The position numbers and the translations under genes were made by a program. From Scleroderma bovista (taxonomy: Eukaryota; Basidiomycota; Agaricomycetes; Boletales; Sclerodermataceae), in NCBI GenBank assembly GCA_037178675.1, contig JAYMGJ010000008.1, positions 62,001 through 126,000 of the forward strand: a stretch of DNA of 64,000 nt. The letters run 5' to 3'. Shown here piece after piece: positions 22,012 to 34,384 of this stretch (position 1 is the stretch's first letter; every line of letters begins with the position of its first letter). The notes beneath the pieces are model-generated. The model saw only the letters and a program-made list of their open reading frames with translations. It did no database searches and had not been told where the DNA came from.

Positions 22012-24677
22012 CTAAACTGCCTTTGGACCACATATACGACGCTGAATTCGTTTCTTTTTCATGTAGCGGCCACCTCCTAAGTCAAGGATGTCCGTCGAAG
22101 AACAAATACTGATACCTTCGCCAGACACCAGACGTGTATGGTCCCTCTTCGTGAGGCAGAACGGCTGAAAGTCCTGAGCATCCGTCTCTGAGGGCTCCTG
22201 GTTGTTCAGGTACAAACACGTTAGGCGGAGAATCGAGATCACCGCCTCGTGGTTGAGCGGTGGCACTGTGTTCTCCACAGCGCGAGGTCGCTTGGATCCA
22301 GTGAGATAATTGACTTTGACGGGCTCGCGAGTGTTGCGAATGTACTGGTGCTGTTCGCGAACAAGTGCAGATAGCGCGCCAACGCATGGAGAGAGTTCGT
22401 TGTAGTAATCGGTGATATCGTCGAGGTGGTCGTTAGATGACATACAGCCCTCCTTATTATTTGCGAAAACCGCTAAGTCATTACCTTCATACCACCCTTC
22501 CAAAGCCAACTTTGTGCACAAATCATTGCGTAACTGGCTTTTCGGGCCGTTATAAAGTGTGACGATCCAACACAAAACGTAGACGAATGATTCGAGGTCG
22601 TGGGCAGGGGTGTGCTGTACTGGTGTATTGGCAGTGCGAAGAAGTTCCGTAGCCATGAATGGAAGTGTACCCTGTTTATGTGCTGTGAGATCTAGAGAAT
22701 GATGCTGGTCCACCAGGCTCACCGTACGATCCCCAGGTCCAGCTGTGCGACCCAATTGATCAACCTTGATCGCATAGTCAAAGTCGATGAGTAAACCCCG
22801 TACCCTGACGGTGTCATCGGGGAGTGTTTCCTCGTATATCATGGCATTGTTGATGCTGACATCACGATGTAAGTACCCACGCACCCACATCTCCCTGTGG
22901 GCTGTTTATCGATCAGAAGTAATATCACGGTGATAAATGATTTCTTACCGATAACAAGATCAAGGAGACATGTAACAACCTCCAAGGGACTTGCAGCATG
23001 CGTGATCGGACGCCCAGCAGGGGTAAGAATGAGTCGTCGGCGAACACGATGGTCGCATTGCCGCTTGAAGAGTGACATGAAGGTTGGAGGGCGACGAAGC
23101 GAAGTCGAGTCATCGCGACCGTCCCGCTGAACGGTCCAAGCCTTCTCCACTTTGGGAACACAATCGACATCCTTCAGCCCTTCGAGAATTTCCTCTTCTA
23201 ATAATTGGCGCTCGACATTCACCCACGAATCCTTGATTACGAAAATTTCTTTTTGATCGCTGCCCGGTGGAACCGACTTAGAAACAAACCAGACGGTAGT
23301 GGCACGTCCCCGGATGACACTACTGGAGAAACACTTTGCAACGATGAAATATTGCACGCCATCTACATAGATCACAGGGTGGAGTCGGCAATCGAACGTA
23401 TCTTCCAGGCCCAGCCACGAAGTCTGAGCGAATGTGGCAGCGCAGAGTGTACGAAGGAGTGGGAGAGGAGATTCATGCAGGTCATACGAGCGGGAGTACA
23501 CACCCCCAGCGCGATCATACATACATAAGCGATATTTCCTGCTGTGGAAAGAAAGAGAGTAGGAGAACGCTCTATTGGGTTGCGCGTCGAACATTGCTAG
23601 CACTTTGCTTTCGATTTGCACAAAAAGATTTAAGGTTTGTTGTCTGGAAGTCAGCTCCGCTGTCATGAGCACGTCTGCCCAACCCGGAGGCCCAGTGACT
23701 CCATCTGCGGGTCGTCGAACCAAGACGGAATCGGGTTTGAGCAGGGAATCGCCCGGTAGAGGTTGTGTAGCAGCCACTGAAGACCAGAGTCTCGGAGGGA
23801 ATTCGTACTTAGGTCGACGAGAGGACCATGATGCAGACACACAGTGATCTGACGGAACCGAAGACAGAGGGGAGGATGTGGGGGTGGACATATCGGGGGC
23901 AACTGTGGTAGGTATGGATGCGTTGGCAGATGCGGTTGCTGTGTTCAAAGACAATGGTCTTGACATTGATGTACTAGACTCTGTATGTGATTCAGAAGAT
24001 GGGGAACATAGAGGAGATACATCAGGGGTAGACACAGCGGGAGTTGATGTTGGCGTCGATGCATTGGCAAGCAGGGGTTGGGTTGGGTTGGGGATGGATG
24101 TAGTGGAAGTAAATGTGGCAGGTGCGGATGCGCCACGCTTTGAGGGTGAGATAGGAGACAATTGCGCGGGTGTAGATGTATCTGTCTTGGAAGGCGAAGA
24201 ACAGGAGGGATCAGTGGTCCCTAGCAGGACGTCCGTGGTAGAGGAACGTTCATCGTCGTGATGGTGGATCAGTGCATCCATAATTGTGCTCATGAATGTA
24301 CTAAGTTCCTTCTCCTCTTGTCCTGAACTAAGTCTATGCTGGTTCTCTACTTTATGCAATATTGGTGGCAAATACTGCGTGTTCCACTGCTTCTTGGACG
24401 AGTCATATAGCGGCTGCCCGTCGGGTCCCGTCAGCGCATTGAGTAATTCAGTATTGGGGACTACCGGTAAAATTTCGTCAGGGAACCAGCAATCTGCGAT
24501 GATATCTCCCTTATAACAACTGGACGGGACTGCATTCTCGTCGAAAATGCTGACGCGTAGTTCCGAGTGAAAGCTTTCCTTCAATGCAGGAAGGTCGAAA
24601 TTCTGAACATTGCGAGGGACTGATGATGTTTTGAATTTTCTAGGTGTCTCGCTGTTGAATTTGGTTTGTCGTGGCAT
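22012..24677 (-). CDS. FunK1-type fungal protein kinase, copy 1
   Basis: Two exons join in frame (24677-22949, 22901-22012), giving 872 aa from MPRQTK; an ATG at 24722 is also in frame. Residues ~170-320 are a Ser/Thr/Pro-rich linker. The kinase-like region follows: IKDSW (Lys of the N-lobe), LHRDVSINNAM (catalytic loop with HRD and Asn), GLLIDFDYA (metal-binding DFD in place of DFG), then GTLPFMATELL and HDLESFVYVLCW, the usual FunK1 C-lobe signature. Catalytic residues are all present. The intron falls just before the catalytic loop, as in copy 2. FunK1 kinases are expanded in Agaricomycetes, and their substrates are unknown. Confidence 0.85.
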
Positions 24678-24784
24678 GTTGGGGACGATGAGGGCAAGGA
24701 ACCGTGTGAAAACATGCCACATATTTATCCAGCATAGTCACATCACAAAGAACTTGGACAAGAATGGAACAACATCACGTGTCC

Positions 24785-25273
24785 TCAAACTTTGCTATCA
24801 GCCTTTATAATCACCTTGTTTACAAGGTCCCTGCGTAGTCTGGTGACCAGACTGTCTATGAAGCGGTAGTACTTAGTGTAAAGCTGTCGATAGACAGTCT
24901 GGTAAAACTGGGTTTGAATTGATATGGGGCCAGGGGTGCCAGTGCGGAAGTCGCACGATTGGTTCTTGTAGAAGGTGCCGCGACCGTTAGGTCCATTCTG
25001 ATCTCCACCGCGCCCTCCGTTTCGTCTGTTGGACGGGTAGGGTTCATGGCGACGAGTGTTGTCTTGGGTCTGGCCGAAGTTGGCCCTCTCTGAGGTGGTG
25101 TGAGCACGGCGGGCCTTACTCGTTGGTAAGTGCTTACGGGTCATGGTATCCGCAGCGAATCGATCGAAGATGACGCGGGTGAGGTACCTGGACTGTCCTC
25201 CGCCGCGCTTGTTCTTCTTCTTTGCACGTTCGGTTTTCGCGAGTCCGAATGCGGGTGGTAAAGGGTACCGCAT
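24785..25273 (-). CDS. Hypothetical basic protein (uncertain)
   Basis: Open frame of ~162 aa from an ATG at 25273, Arg/Lys/Gly/Asn-rich (RNGGRGGDQNGPNGRG), ending IIKADSKV. It lies 108 bp upstream of the kinase start on the same strand. No family is recognised. The plus strand at 25140-25260 also reads as protein-like (SESIEDDAGEVPGLSSAA), so this frame may instead be a shadow of 5' exons of the gene at 25343. Confidence 0.3.
   Translation of the reverse strand: MRYPLPPAFGLAKTERAKKKNKRGGGQSRYLTRVIFDRFAADTMTRKHLPTSKARRAHTTSERANFGQTQDNTRRHEPYPSNRRNGGRGGDQNGPNGRGTFYKNQSCDFRTGTPGPISIQTQFYQTVYRQLYTKYYRFIDSLVTRLRRDLVNKVIIKADSKV
24847..24902. repeat. Perfect 13 bp inverted repeat (hairpin)
   Basis: CCAGACTGTCTAT at 24847-24859 is matched by its reverse complement at 24890-24902, with a 30 nt loop. 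It lies between the start of the FunK1 kinase and the 24785-25273 frame. It could form a hairpin in RNA or DNA; function unknown. Confidence 0.6.
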
Positions 25274-25342
25274 GGCTGCGTAGGTTTCCTGCACTTACTG
25301 TTTGCAATTGGAGTATGAAACTGAAGGGTGTTTAGTGTCCAG

Positions 25343-26966
25343 GATGACCCATTTGCCGATTCCAAGCGTGCACCAGCCCAACCAGCTGTGCCAGAGCAGG
25401 CTGCTGCGGCGCTCTCACCTGCTGAGACAATCCATGTACCAGAGTAAGCCCCGTCGTGTATGTGTGTCTGTGCGCGTTTTTTACCGAGCTTGCAGGCCAT
25501 TCGACCCACGTTCACCAAGAGACGACACGATGATGCCAGTAGCTGAACCAGTAACAATCCCACTTCGCCCATTCCACGAAGTCATTCCGGCCCGGTCAGT
25601 CATGAATGTCCTTTGGGGATGGACTGTTATTTGACGCACCCCATAGACCCTCTCGTCAAACATCCGGATACAGTCTTGCAGACCGTAGGGACTACCTTAG
25701 CAAGGCAGAGTAAGCTCTTCCCCAAAATTCTACCGCACTTTTCCTGACATCCCTTTTTCAGCGAACGTCGTCCCCTCGTATCCCGTACGTCAACGCCACC
25801 CATCGATACTTCCTTCCGCTCCTCCAATCCCCTTGTCACACAACCCACTCCCCGATGGGCACAACCACCCCAATTCGACGTCAACGGATCCGCAAGGAAC
25901 TACAGCTACGGGTCAGTCACGACGCCCTACGCCGACCGCGGATGGTTTGAGTACATACTTCCCCACGGACTCAGATACTTCGGCAACCCGCGTAAAAGCG
26001 CAACCACCGACCTCGATCTGCGAAACTTTTCCAAACTCGACCAGGTCACGAGTGCTATTGATACGGTGGCCAGCGTACCGGAGGGATGCGAAATATGGGT
26101 TAGACCGAGCTACAAGGCGACGGGATGGAGGAGACCGAAGACGCCCGGACGGCTTGTCATTTATTGGGTGGACCATCGGTACCGTCGCATCCTGAACAAG
26201 ATGCCTTCCGATGATCTGCCCCTGTCGGGAGAAGACGATAGTGCGTTCTCGTACCTACTTCCTTGATATCAGAGGTGCTCATGTTTTTACAGGGCTCGAT
26301 GACGAGTTCAGATACTGGTCCTATGTCGAGATGCACCCCGCTCATGTCGTTCTTACACGCCCGTCGACACAGGAGGCCGCCGACGCCCTTCATTGGTCCT
26401 ATACCGATCGGCTTCTTGCGCATCCCCAGCCCATCCAGCCTCCGTTTAGCCAGGAGGAATGTCAGGAACTCATCAGGCTCCTTAACGGTGCGGCCACGGT
26501 GCATCCCTACACTGTCTTGCCGTTTCTGATACATAGTTCCTCCACAGATCCTGCCCAGCAATCTAGTCTTTCATACACGCACATGGTCGCGCGAATTCCA
26601 TTACGAGTCGGTATGTTCTGTTTTTGCATCGACTGCACGGAATCCCCGTCTAATCTTATACATGCAGCACATTGGCGCCAGGTCCACTTCAGGCCGCACA
26701 GACCCCTACCCCGCGACATCAGCCATATGCACACTGCAAAGCACACGCCGATCCTCGTGGCCAACGTAGAGGCGGCGTGTGTGCGCTTCGAGGAGCTAGG
26801 CGTCCAGTTCAAGAAGCGCCTCACCGATGGTAAGATGAAGAACATTGCATTTATCTTGGATCCTGATGGGTGAGTCATCTGCTCGTGTACTAGAATGATT
26901 CATGATTGATGCACAGTGGCTGGCAGGTACTGGATTGAGGTTGTACCCCATAGGCTCGAAATTTAA
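25343..26966 (+). CDS. WW-like mushroom protein running into a glyoxalase I C-terminus
   Basis: Seven exons join in frame: 25343-25443, 25496-25594, 25647-25709, 25762-26240, 26293-26610, 26668-26869 and 26927-26966, giving 433 codons. The 5' start is not identified. The first ~340 residues match a family frequent in Agaricomycetes with a WW-like segment: [29 protein letters not shown], then [14 protein letters not shown] and [11 protein letters not shown]. The last ~70 residues ([20 protein letters not shown], then FILDPDGYWIEVV) are clearly the C-terminus of glyoxalase I, with the final metal-ligand Glu. The N-terminal lyase domain is absent, so lactoylglutathione lyase activity is not expected. 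Either a real fusion or a gene read into a glyoxalase pseudogene. Confidence 0.6.
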
Positions 26967-27219
26967 GTATGCAGGACTGAATTTGAAGGAAGGTTTGTAG
27001 TCATACACTCAAAAGCGCATTTACCTGACCACCCATCAATAAGTCGGAAGGGGGGATTGTTTTAAGAAATGTGTTCTGGTCTGAAAGTACTGTTTCATTT
27101 CGAATATGTAAAAACCATACTATGTACAAGTGGAGCGCTAGGAACAACAAGCAAATAGCACAAGCTCACGAACAAGATGTTAATAAGTGTACATAAACAA
27201 GTCAGGAAGAATAAGGGTA
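26967..27219. other. Converging 3' flanks
   Basis: Short spacer between the tail-to-tail gene ends at 26966 (plus) and 27220 (minus). No feature is seen. Confidence 0.4.
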
Positions 27220-30200
27220 CTAACTACCAATCAAAGATGAAAGGGCATGAAGTGTTCGTCCATCTATACCACCATGGTTCCGAAGAGCTGTTAAAACAGC
27301 AGTCGAGTCTTTTGCCACAGCCTTGGCTGCGAGTGCGGATGCAGCGTTCTCCAGTCGCATGATCAAAGAATCGAGCAACATCATGAATTCGATGTCCGTC
27401 ATCTTTTCATTCATAGGGGGAAGTAAGACGTTCACGTCACAATGTTGATATGCAGTTCCATCTTCCACAAGCTCCTGTGTGCCGTTTCGGCTTGGTTCGG
27501 CAGGTGGCCTGAAGACGCGTGAGGATGCAAGTGCTTCGAAGCGTAGACACAATACTGCAAGCTCCTTGATCTGATTCACAGTCCATTGCACCCTGGCAGG
27601 TGCCACCGAGGTAGCCATAGACGCTGCGTTCAGCTCCTGCCTCCCCACCACCTGTGTAGGATATATGAGCGATACCATTTCAGGAGCCTCAAGGCCCTTG
27701 AGTTTGATCTCGCCGACGGGGATAACTTCGATTCCCACCCTCCGGATTCCATCGATGGCTTGGGGTGGCTGGGACTTTGAGTACTCCGTCGCAGGTCCCA
27801 TCCTCGTGATGCGGGCGTCAATCTCACGGACGACATCCGCACTGCACATGATTTGTCCACCTCCAGCGTGCCCGCAGATTCGGGCAGCACGTATGACCAT
27901 AGGCCCAAAGTAATCCATCCGATTGGTGATGGGGTCTGGCTCGCATACAGGCACACCGCAGTGAAGTCCCATGCGTACGGACAGCCCGCGCGCGATTACG
28001 TTGCCCTCAGCATCAGACACCTCCCTACCCTCGTGACATTCCAAAATCTCCAATGGCCATTGTTCGTGTAGCAATTGAAGTTGGATAATTAGACACCACC
28101 ACAACGCAGCAAGAGTCGTTGGGAATGAACACATGAAAGCGTCGCCTTCCGTCTTGACGACATACCCACCACATATGCGCAGATATCTCCGCAGGAGATT
28201 GTTGTGCAGCCGCATCGCAGTCGGCATCCCTGGGTTGGTGTCCCAAAGCTGTGTGGAGTTGCGAATGTCGGTGAATACCAAACACAAGTGGCCCACCGGA
28301 GGTGACACCTCCCCGTCCAGTCTGGCGATCGTTCGATCGGAAATATCAGACTTTTTCGCTCCACGTTTCTTCGTCGAGCTGTATGCATCCCGGTCGAGCG
28401 CCGTGTCGATGTCAAGCTGCTCTGATTGGAACAAATCCGCAACACAAATGACCATGATCATTATGCTGCCATCAGACCCATAGCTGATCGCAAAGTCACA
28501 TAGTTTCTGTGCTGCAATCATCGGGTCCGGCATCTTGGGGCGTGCTATGTCAACGGCTGTTTGGTACGAGATGTAATCCCACAAGCCGCTGTTTGCGATA
28601 ATGACGAACTCATCTTGCTCTGTAAGTTGTCGCTCGCACATGTCCGGACGAGAATTTACGACAGGGAAGTCATGAAAGAATCCAAACGCATGAGATGTGT
28701 CAAGGGAGCCATGGATGAGGCCTTTGGGAGAGATCCATCCCTCGGCATTACGGATTCGGTGTGTCTCGTCGCGATCGAAAGGGTCGTGCCTTTTTGAGAT
28801 GAGCGTCGCGCTGCCATGGCATGATATCACGGCCAACGCCTGACCCGCATTAGCTACATAGAGTGTCTTCCCGATGAAGTAGAGTACAATTCCTTCCGCG
28901 CCGGTGCCCCGATACGATCCGTCGAAGGTGGTCGTCGCGCCAGTCGACCCGCTAGCTTGGGACATCTTGCGGTGTGATGACACATCAGAATATAAAGAGT
29001 CGTGGAGCATCTTGTTCAGCCTCAAGAAGGTCCTCCTCAATGCATCGGTCACATTTTCCCCCTTTGTTGTATCCAACTTCTTCAAGTGATCAGTGAACTG
29101 ATTCACGAAGTTGTCCTGGAGGAACTTGGATAAGTGGTTGTTACTCAAGGGCGCATGCGTGCGCCCAAACATCGCAAAGACGGCCTGGTCCTGGTCCTGA
29201 TTTCCCTGAAAGTTCCGGTGAACGAGGTCGAACATAGTGGGGTATCCGCTCAGCCCGAGGTTATCGGCAATACCGTATGACATTTTATTCACTTCAGATA
29301 GCGATGTACGCACGCGGCGGTTTACGCTCTCGTCTGGAATGTTTGGGGCAAATGTCGTCGTGACGTCTATCAGGCCCAGCACGCGCAGCTGGTGTAGCTC
29401 AGAAAAATCGGCGAGGCGTCTGTTGTCCTCTTCGTCGGTCGAACGGTGTTTCACAGCTGTGTTTTCGGGTTTAATTTCCAGCCGTTTGTTTCCAGAGAGG
29501 TTGAGGTACTTAAGGTTTTGATTGAAATTCCTGTAGTGCATATTAGTACATGCCTAAGCGACGGAAAAGTACAAATACACTTACCAATTCCAATCAAATT
29601 CCCAATTATTGATATTATACCTCAGAGCATTGCTACCCACATCGAGAACCGTTAGACTCTGCACTTTGCCCAGCTCGTGCGGTAGGGTCTGCAGCTTGTT
29701 CCCATTCAAGAACAGCACGGATAGCCGACCTAACCTGTACAAATCTTCCATTGGGATACATGTGAGCTGGTTCCCACTTAGGTAGAGCTCCTCGAGTTTG
29801 CACAAGCCCCGAAAGAATGTAGCAGGAATCTCCTGGATATCGTTAAACGATAGGTTAAGTACGCGCAGCTCTTTCAGGACCATGAATGGGGGAAGAGATT
29901 CATTGGTCAGACGATTCTCGCCAACATAGAGGCGCTCGAGCGAGTACGCGAGCGGTGGAGCCGGCTGGGCAGGTGGCGGATTCTGTAGCGAAGGCTCTGT
30001 TGAGAGGTTGCGAACGGCATAATATCGTCCACTAGGAAGCGCGGGTGGCACGTCGAGTGTGATGCCAGTGGCTGGAGGGACGACCAGTCCAGTGCCAGGA
30101 GGGTCATGCCATAATTCCAGTAAGTTTGAAGTGACATTGATCGTGGTGAGCGATGCACAGTTCCAGAGGGAAGCTGGGAGGTGTTTGAGGCTATTATAAT

Positions 30201-32783
30201 GAGCGTCGAGACTTTCAAGGCGTTGGAGACGCCCGATAGACCCTGGGAGTTCGATGAGGTGGTTGTCCGAGCACGAAAGAGTAAGAAGGTGGCTCAGATC
30301 ACCTAGGGTTTCGGGAAGTGAGCAGAATAAGTTATGATCTAGCTTGAGGTGCTGCAGAGAGGTGAGATGCGAAAGAGCAAAGTCATCCAGCGAAGATAGC
30401 TTTGCGTGCGAAACATCGAGGGACGTCAATGCACATGGCGTCTGTGTCGGAGGGACAAGTTTGAGAAGGGTGATATGGTTATGAGACACCTCCAGCGTAT
30501 CGGCAGTGACAGGCCAGTTGGATAAATCGAGGGCATGCACACAGTTGTGATCAGCTTGAAGAAATTTGAGTTTTGGAAGTGTCTGTGCGAAGGAAAGATC
30601 TGTAATGTTATTCCGCCGACAGTCCAATATCTTGAGCTCGACAAGTTGACTGCACTGCTCAGGGATCTTCGAAATACTGTTACCAACGAATATGAACCTT
30701 TCTAGCTGAGTTAACTGGCCGATGTCCTCGGGAAGCTCAGTGATCATGTTGAAAGATATATCGAGATCGACGAGGGCAGATAGCTGACATATTACGGGTG
30801 GAAGCTGGACAAACTTGTTGTTTGATATGTTCAAATTCTTGAGGTTGCAGAGCCGAGGGAAATACCACGGGAGTTGTTCCATTCTGTTGTTCTGCAACTT
30901 CAACGTACTAAGTTCAAGAATTCGGTCAAGCCCAGCATCATCAAGATCTACGATGCGATTGCAGGACAGATCGAGGCGATGGAGGCTTGCCAAGTGCCGC
31001 ACGTTCTGAGGCACCTTCTTCATGGCCATATTTGACAACCGGAGTTCACGTAGGGCATTGCACGACTGGACAAAGTCGAGGGGTATCTCTACCATGGGAT
31101 TTCGTGATAGATTGAGGTATATGATTGATGCTGCATTCTTGTGAAAAATAATCGGTATGGTGGGCAAGCCGCACCCAGTGAGATCCACGTATCCAGATTC
31201 ATGGAAATGAAACTCATCCTGTAAATGATTACTTAGAATAGGCCGAAAACCGAAAGAGAAACTCACCGGTAGATCGAGGAGTTGACTTTTGTAAACAAAT
31301 TTGAGAAGGAACGTCATATCCTCCGCAGCAATGTAATCAAGACTATCAGCCTGGTCGTACCCAGCTTGTTCCAACTGCCGTCGCGTAATAGCAGCTGGTC
31401 GTTCGGTTGGCGCAAGGACACGTTCTAAAGGTGATATTTGAGAAGTAAAGTATATGTCACGAAAGCAGTACACTAACCTTGACCACGTTCTTTCAGGTAT
31501 AACTTGTGTGTTTCCCGCTCCTGATCAAGGAGTAGTTTAGCGTTAAGTGAAGGAGTAAGATCCGCCACCATGGAGGCTTGTTGAAGTTGAGCGACGTGAT
31601 AGGACCCGTCGTCGCGATATATCCGGACGCGCATGGATTTGTTCATGACCGAAGGTGTCGGTTGCTTGGATGGATGATGCGACTTGTGGTCACGACGTTT
31701 TCGTGCACTGACATCGTTCGAAGTTGACCAGCTGGAAGAGGTGCGTGAATTGTTGGGAACGGCAGTCTCGTCCTCCGAGGTCGAGTGGACATTGGCCATA
31801 GGCGCATTATCGTCATCTTTTTCAACCGCCCAACTTTCTGGAGCAGTCCAAGCATCCAACGAGCTATGCTGAAGGCCATCTTGGTACAGAGTGGGTATCA
31901 TCTTCGGGGATATTTTACGGAAGTCGTGGAAGTAATGGACTCTCTGTTTGGATGATAATGACGAGCTCGGGCTAAATGGGTTACTGAACATGGATGAAGA
32001 AAAGTGATGCGGGGGCAAGGGTTCAGACGGCGTGGTCTCCAAAACACTCGATATTGAAGCTGTAGAGGGACCGGCCAGTGCATCTGACCTGATGATGCCA
32101 TCCATGTCAGACAGATTGGTGTCGAGGGTGAAAGGCGTTTCGCCCGACGATTCGTTTGGAGGATGCGTAGGCGTTCTGTTCATACGTAGTTTTCTTATCC
32201 GAGACTCCTTCTTCAAAGAAGGCTGTGAAAGAGAGCCCGTAGGGGAGTAAGACCGATAGAATGCTGCACTGTCCGGCATAGATATCTGGGAGGCGTTCAT
32301 AGGGAGATAGGGTATGACGGTATCGTTGCTGTCCAGGTTGAGTTTTGACCGAGAGCGCTTCCGCATAATGTCGGTAAAGAAGCCGCAAGATTTACCCTTT
32401 CGAGAGTCAGTTGAGCAGGTATCGAACGGCTCTGCTAGGTACGACTGAGAGTCGCTTCCTCTGCTTCTATAAGAGGCTCTGGAGCTGCTTAGCCAGGCGA
32501 ATGTGGGAAGGGAGGGAAGTGATGGCTTGTGAACAAAGCCAAAGGAACGTTTCTGAGGCGGATCAGGCTACAAACCGGCGGTGAATGGTGGGGTGGCAAG
32601 AAGAGGGCGTATCGAACGAACCGAGTACAACCATGGTGCAATGTCAGCGCTGGGCTTGCTAGTAGGTGAAGACGCAGGTTCGTTAGTAGGCTGATCGTCA
32701 GAGTCGTTGGAGACTGGCGGGGGGGAATCTGAAAGGATAGACAGTAAGTTTGCGTCGTCCTGGGTATTGTCTGTCCACGCCAT
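27220..32783 (-). CDS. cyr1: Adenylate cyclase (RA, LRR, PP2C-like, class III cyclase)
   Basis: Makes cAMP from ATP; in fungi it is the Ras/G-alpha-controlled source of cAMP for protein kinase A at the membrane. Five exons join in frame (32783-32622, 32567-31478, 31424-31267, 31218-29585, 29530-27220), giving 1784 aa. Order: disordered N-terminus; a Ras-association-like stretch near residue 340 (SMRVRIYRDDGSYHVAQ); about 20 leucine-rich repeats (for example LHRLDLSCNRIVDL); a PP2C-like domain; the cyclase domain with VFTDIRNSTQLW and KTEGDAFM supplying both metal-binding Asp; then the C-terminal regulatory region. The PP2C-like domain reads FAMFGRTHAP where active phosphatases have DGHGG, so it is probably non-catalytic, as in other fungal cyclases. 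Looks intact. The family name is secure; the symbol (cyr1/uac1/cac1) varies by species. Confidence 0.93.
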
Positions 32784-33469
32784 CCGTTGTGGGACTCGCG
32801 CCCTCGCGTGGTTGAGGATTTATCGCAAACTTGATAGTGGTCGGCAAACAAAGTTCATGTCGACTTACATCTCAAGGGAAAGATCTGAGAGGGTTAAGAC
32901 AGACGCGATCATGCCGCATAATTCAGCGGGGAGAATGGATAGCGTTTCCGTGCATATGCGGCAGAGAGCGAGAGTGTGTCTGAACGCGAAATGCATTGCC
33001 CAGGACTAGTAATGATCCACACCTCAGGCAGCTCTTTTCGGGACCAATAGAGGTCATTTCCGTTGTAGGCTAGTCTCGCAACCCTCCGTTCTGGGGGTGA
33101 CTGCCCAATATGGGCAGAATGAGCGCATCAGCAGCTCATATGTCACACAGAACGTCTGGTGACTTTCGGTGTGACTAGAGCACCTGTGGTTCCCATTATA
33201 TAAGTATTACTAAACTGAACAGTTACGTGTCTCGTTAAGTTAACTAAGGCTCGATAGATATCTATAATCCCCCACCACCAGCGTTAAATATTGCCCCAAG
33301 TCATCTCCTCTGTCCACTTCCTTTCCCCCCCTCCCCCTTACCATTCTGGGTGGTGTACCTAACCTGTCGGCAGCACTGGGGCAGCAAGGGGTGGGGTTCT
33401 CCACCTGGGTGACACCGCTTATGTTACTAATTAGTAACAGTAGTACGTACCTGTCAGTGTTACTAGTTA
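32784..33469. other. Promoter region of adenylate cyclase and spacer
   Basis: 5' flank of the cyclase gene. The segment near 33015-33080 ('cctcaggcagctctt' and 'caatagaggtcat') resembles 52025-52085, suggesting a shared dispersed repeat. No gene is seen. Confidence 0.4.
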
Positions 33470-34197
33470 CAGTCAGACCCCTCTTAACCCATACCCTTCA
33501 GGAGATATGCTAGAATATGGGTTATCAGGGGTTATGGGGTTGGGGGGTCACCCCTATTATGTAATAGTCAAAGGGTTCAAAGTTGACTTATTTATTGTGT
33601 CTACTATGGTACTAGTACTACATATACATAAAATTCTAAATAATCTATTGGTGCTGGGGGCTGCATTGTCATTGTCATCATTGTCCAGGTGGTGGTGGTG
33701 GTGGTGGTAATTGCATCGTCGATGCAGGTGGCATGGTAGTGGTGGTCATGTCGGATCTGGGTGGTGGTGGCTGCACCATTGATGCAGGTTGTTGTCATCG
33801 TCCAAGGGGTGGTGGTTGCATCATCAATGGTGGTGGTGGCTGTGTCACCAATGCAAGTCATCAGCATCAGCATCATCCAAGTAGAGGTGGTCACTAGTAC
33901 TGACTGTTGACACAGGTAGCAGCTGGTAGCAGGGTGGTGGTTGTGTCCATTGACAAACTTTTGAGATTGTGTGATATAACAAATTACATAATAAATATGT
34001 CCTTATTAGGGTATATTCAGGTACAATAACCCCTATGTATGGGTTTTGACCCCCCAAAAAAGTATGGGTTATGGGGTATCAGGGGTTTATGGGTTATGGG
34101 TACCAAATCACTGCGAACCAAGTTGGGAAACACAAAATTGTATGGGGTATCAGGGGTTATGGGGTTTAAGAGATATGGGTTAAGAGGGGTTCGACTG
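33470..34197. mobile_element. Non-autonomous Tc1/mariner-like (TA-flanked) element
   Basis: The left end CAGTCAGACCCCTCTTAACC is matched in inverted form by the right end reading GGTTAAGAGGGGTTCGACTG at 34178-34197, with two mismatches. TA flanks both ends (33468-33469, 34198-34199), as expected for a TA target duplication of the Tc1/mariner/pogo class. Just inside, copies of 'atgggttatcaggggttatg' form subterminal repeats on both sides. The interior is GGT-rich low-complexity sequence with no transposase, so the element would depend on one supplied elsewhere. Confidence 0.75.
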
Positions 34198-34384
34198 TAG
34201 TAGGGATAATCGATTTCGCAGCTCTCAGCAATTCGCACAGCTCTCAGCTGTTACTTAGGAAAACTGTAATAGAGATGGTAGTTGAAGATAACCTATAGGA
34301 TCTAATCAATAGATAAGGACATCACGTGCTAGATATGACGCACTCACAATTACTAATCGTGTGCCAGCAACACGCAACACGCTT

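Noticed and set aside
22340..22370. Satellite-core-like string (TTCGCGAACAAGTGC) inside the FunK1 kinase
   Set aside because: Only half of the core matches, it lies in conserved coding sequence, and the flanks are not satellite. Most likely chance.
23878..24261. Plus-strand 127-codon frame rich in Asp/Gly/Val
   Set aside because: It is the antisense of the Ser/Thr/Pro-rich linker of the FunK1 kinase.
27220..29541. Active PP2C phosphatase domain within adenylate cyclase
   Set aside because: The DGHGG metal-binding motif is replaced by FGRTHAP, so the domain is probably structural only.
33604..33894. Thr/Met/Asp-rich minus frame
   Set aside because: It is the translation of GGT/GTC microsatellite sequence inside the TA-flanked element.
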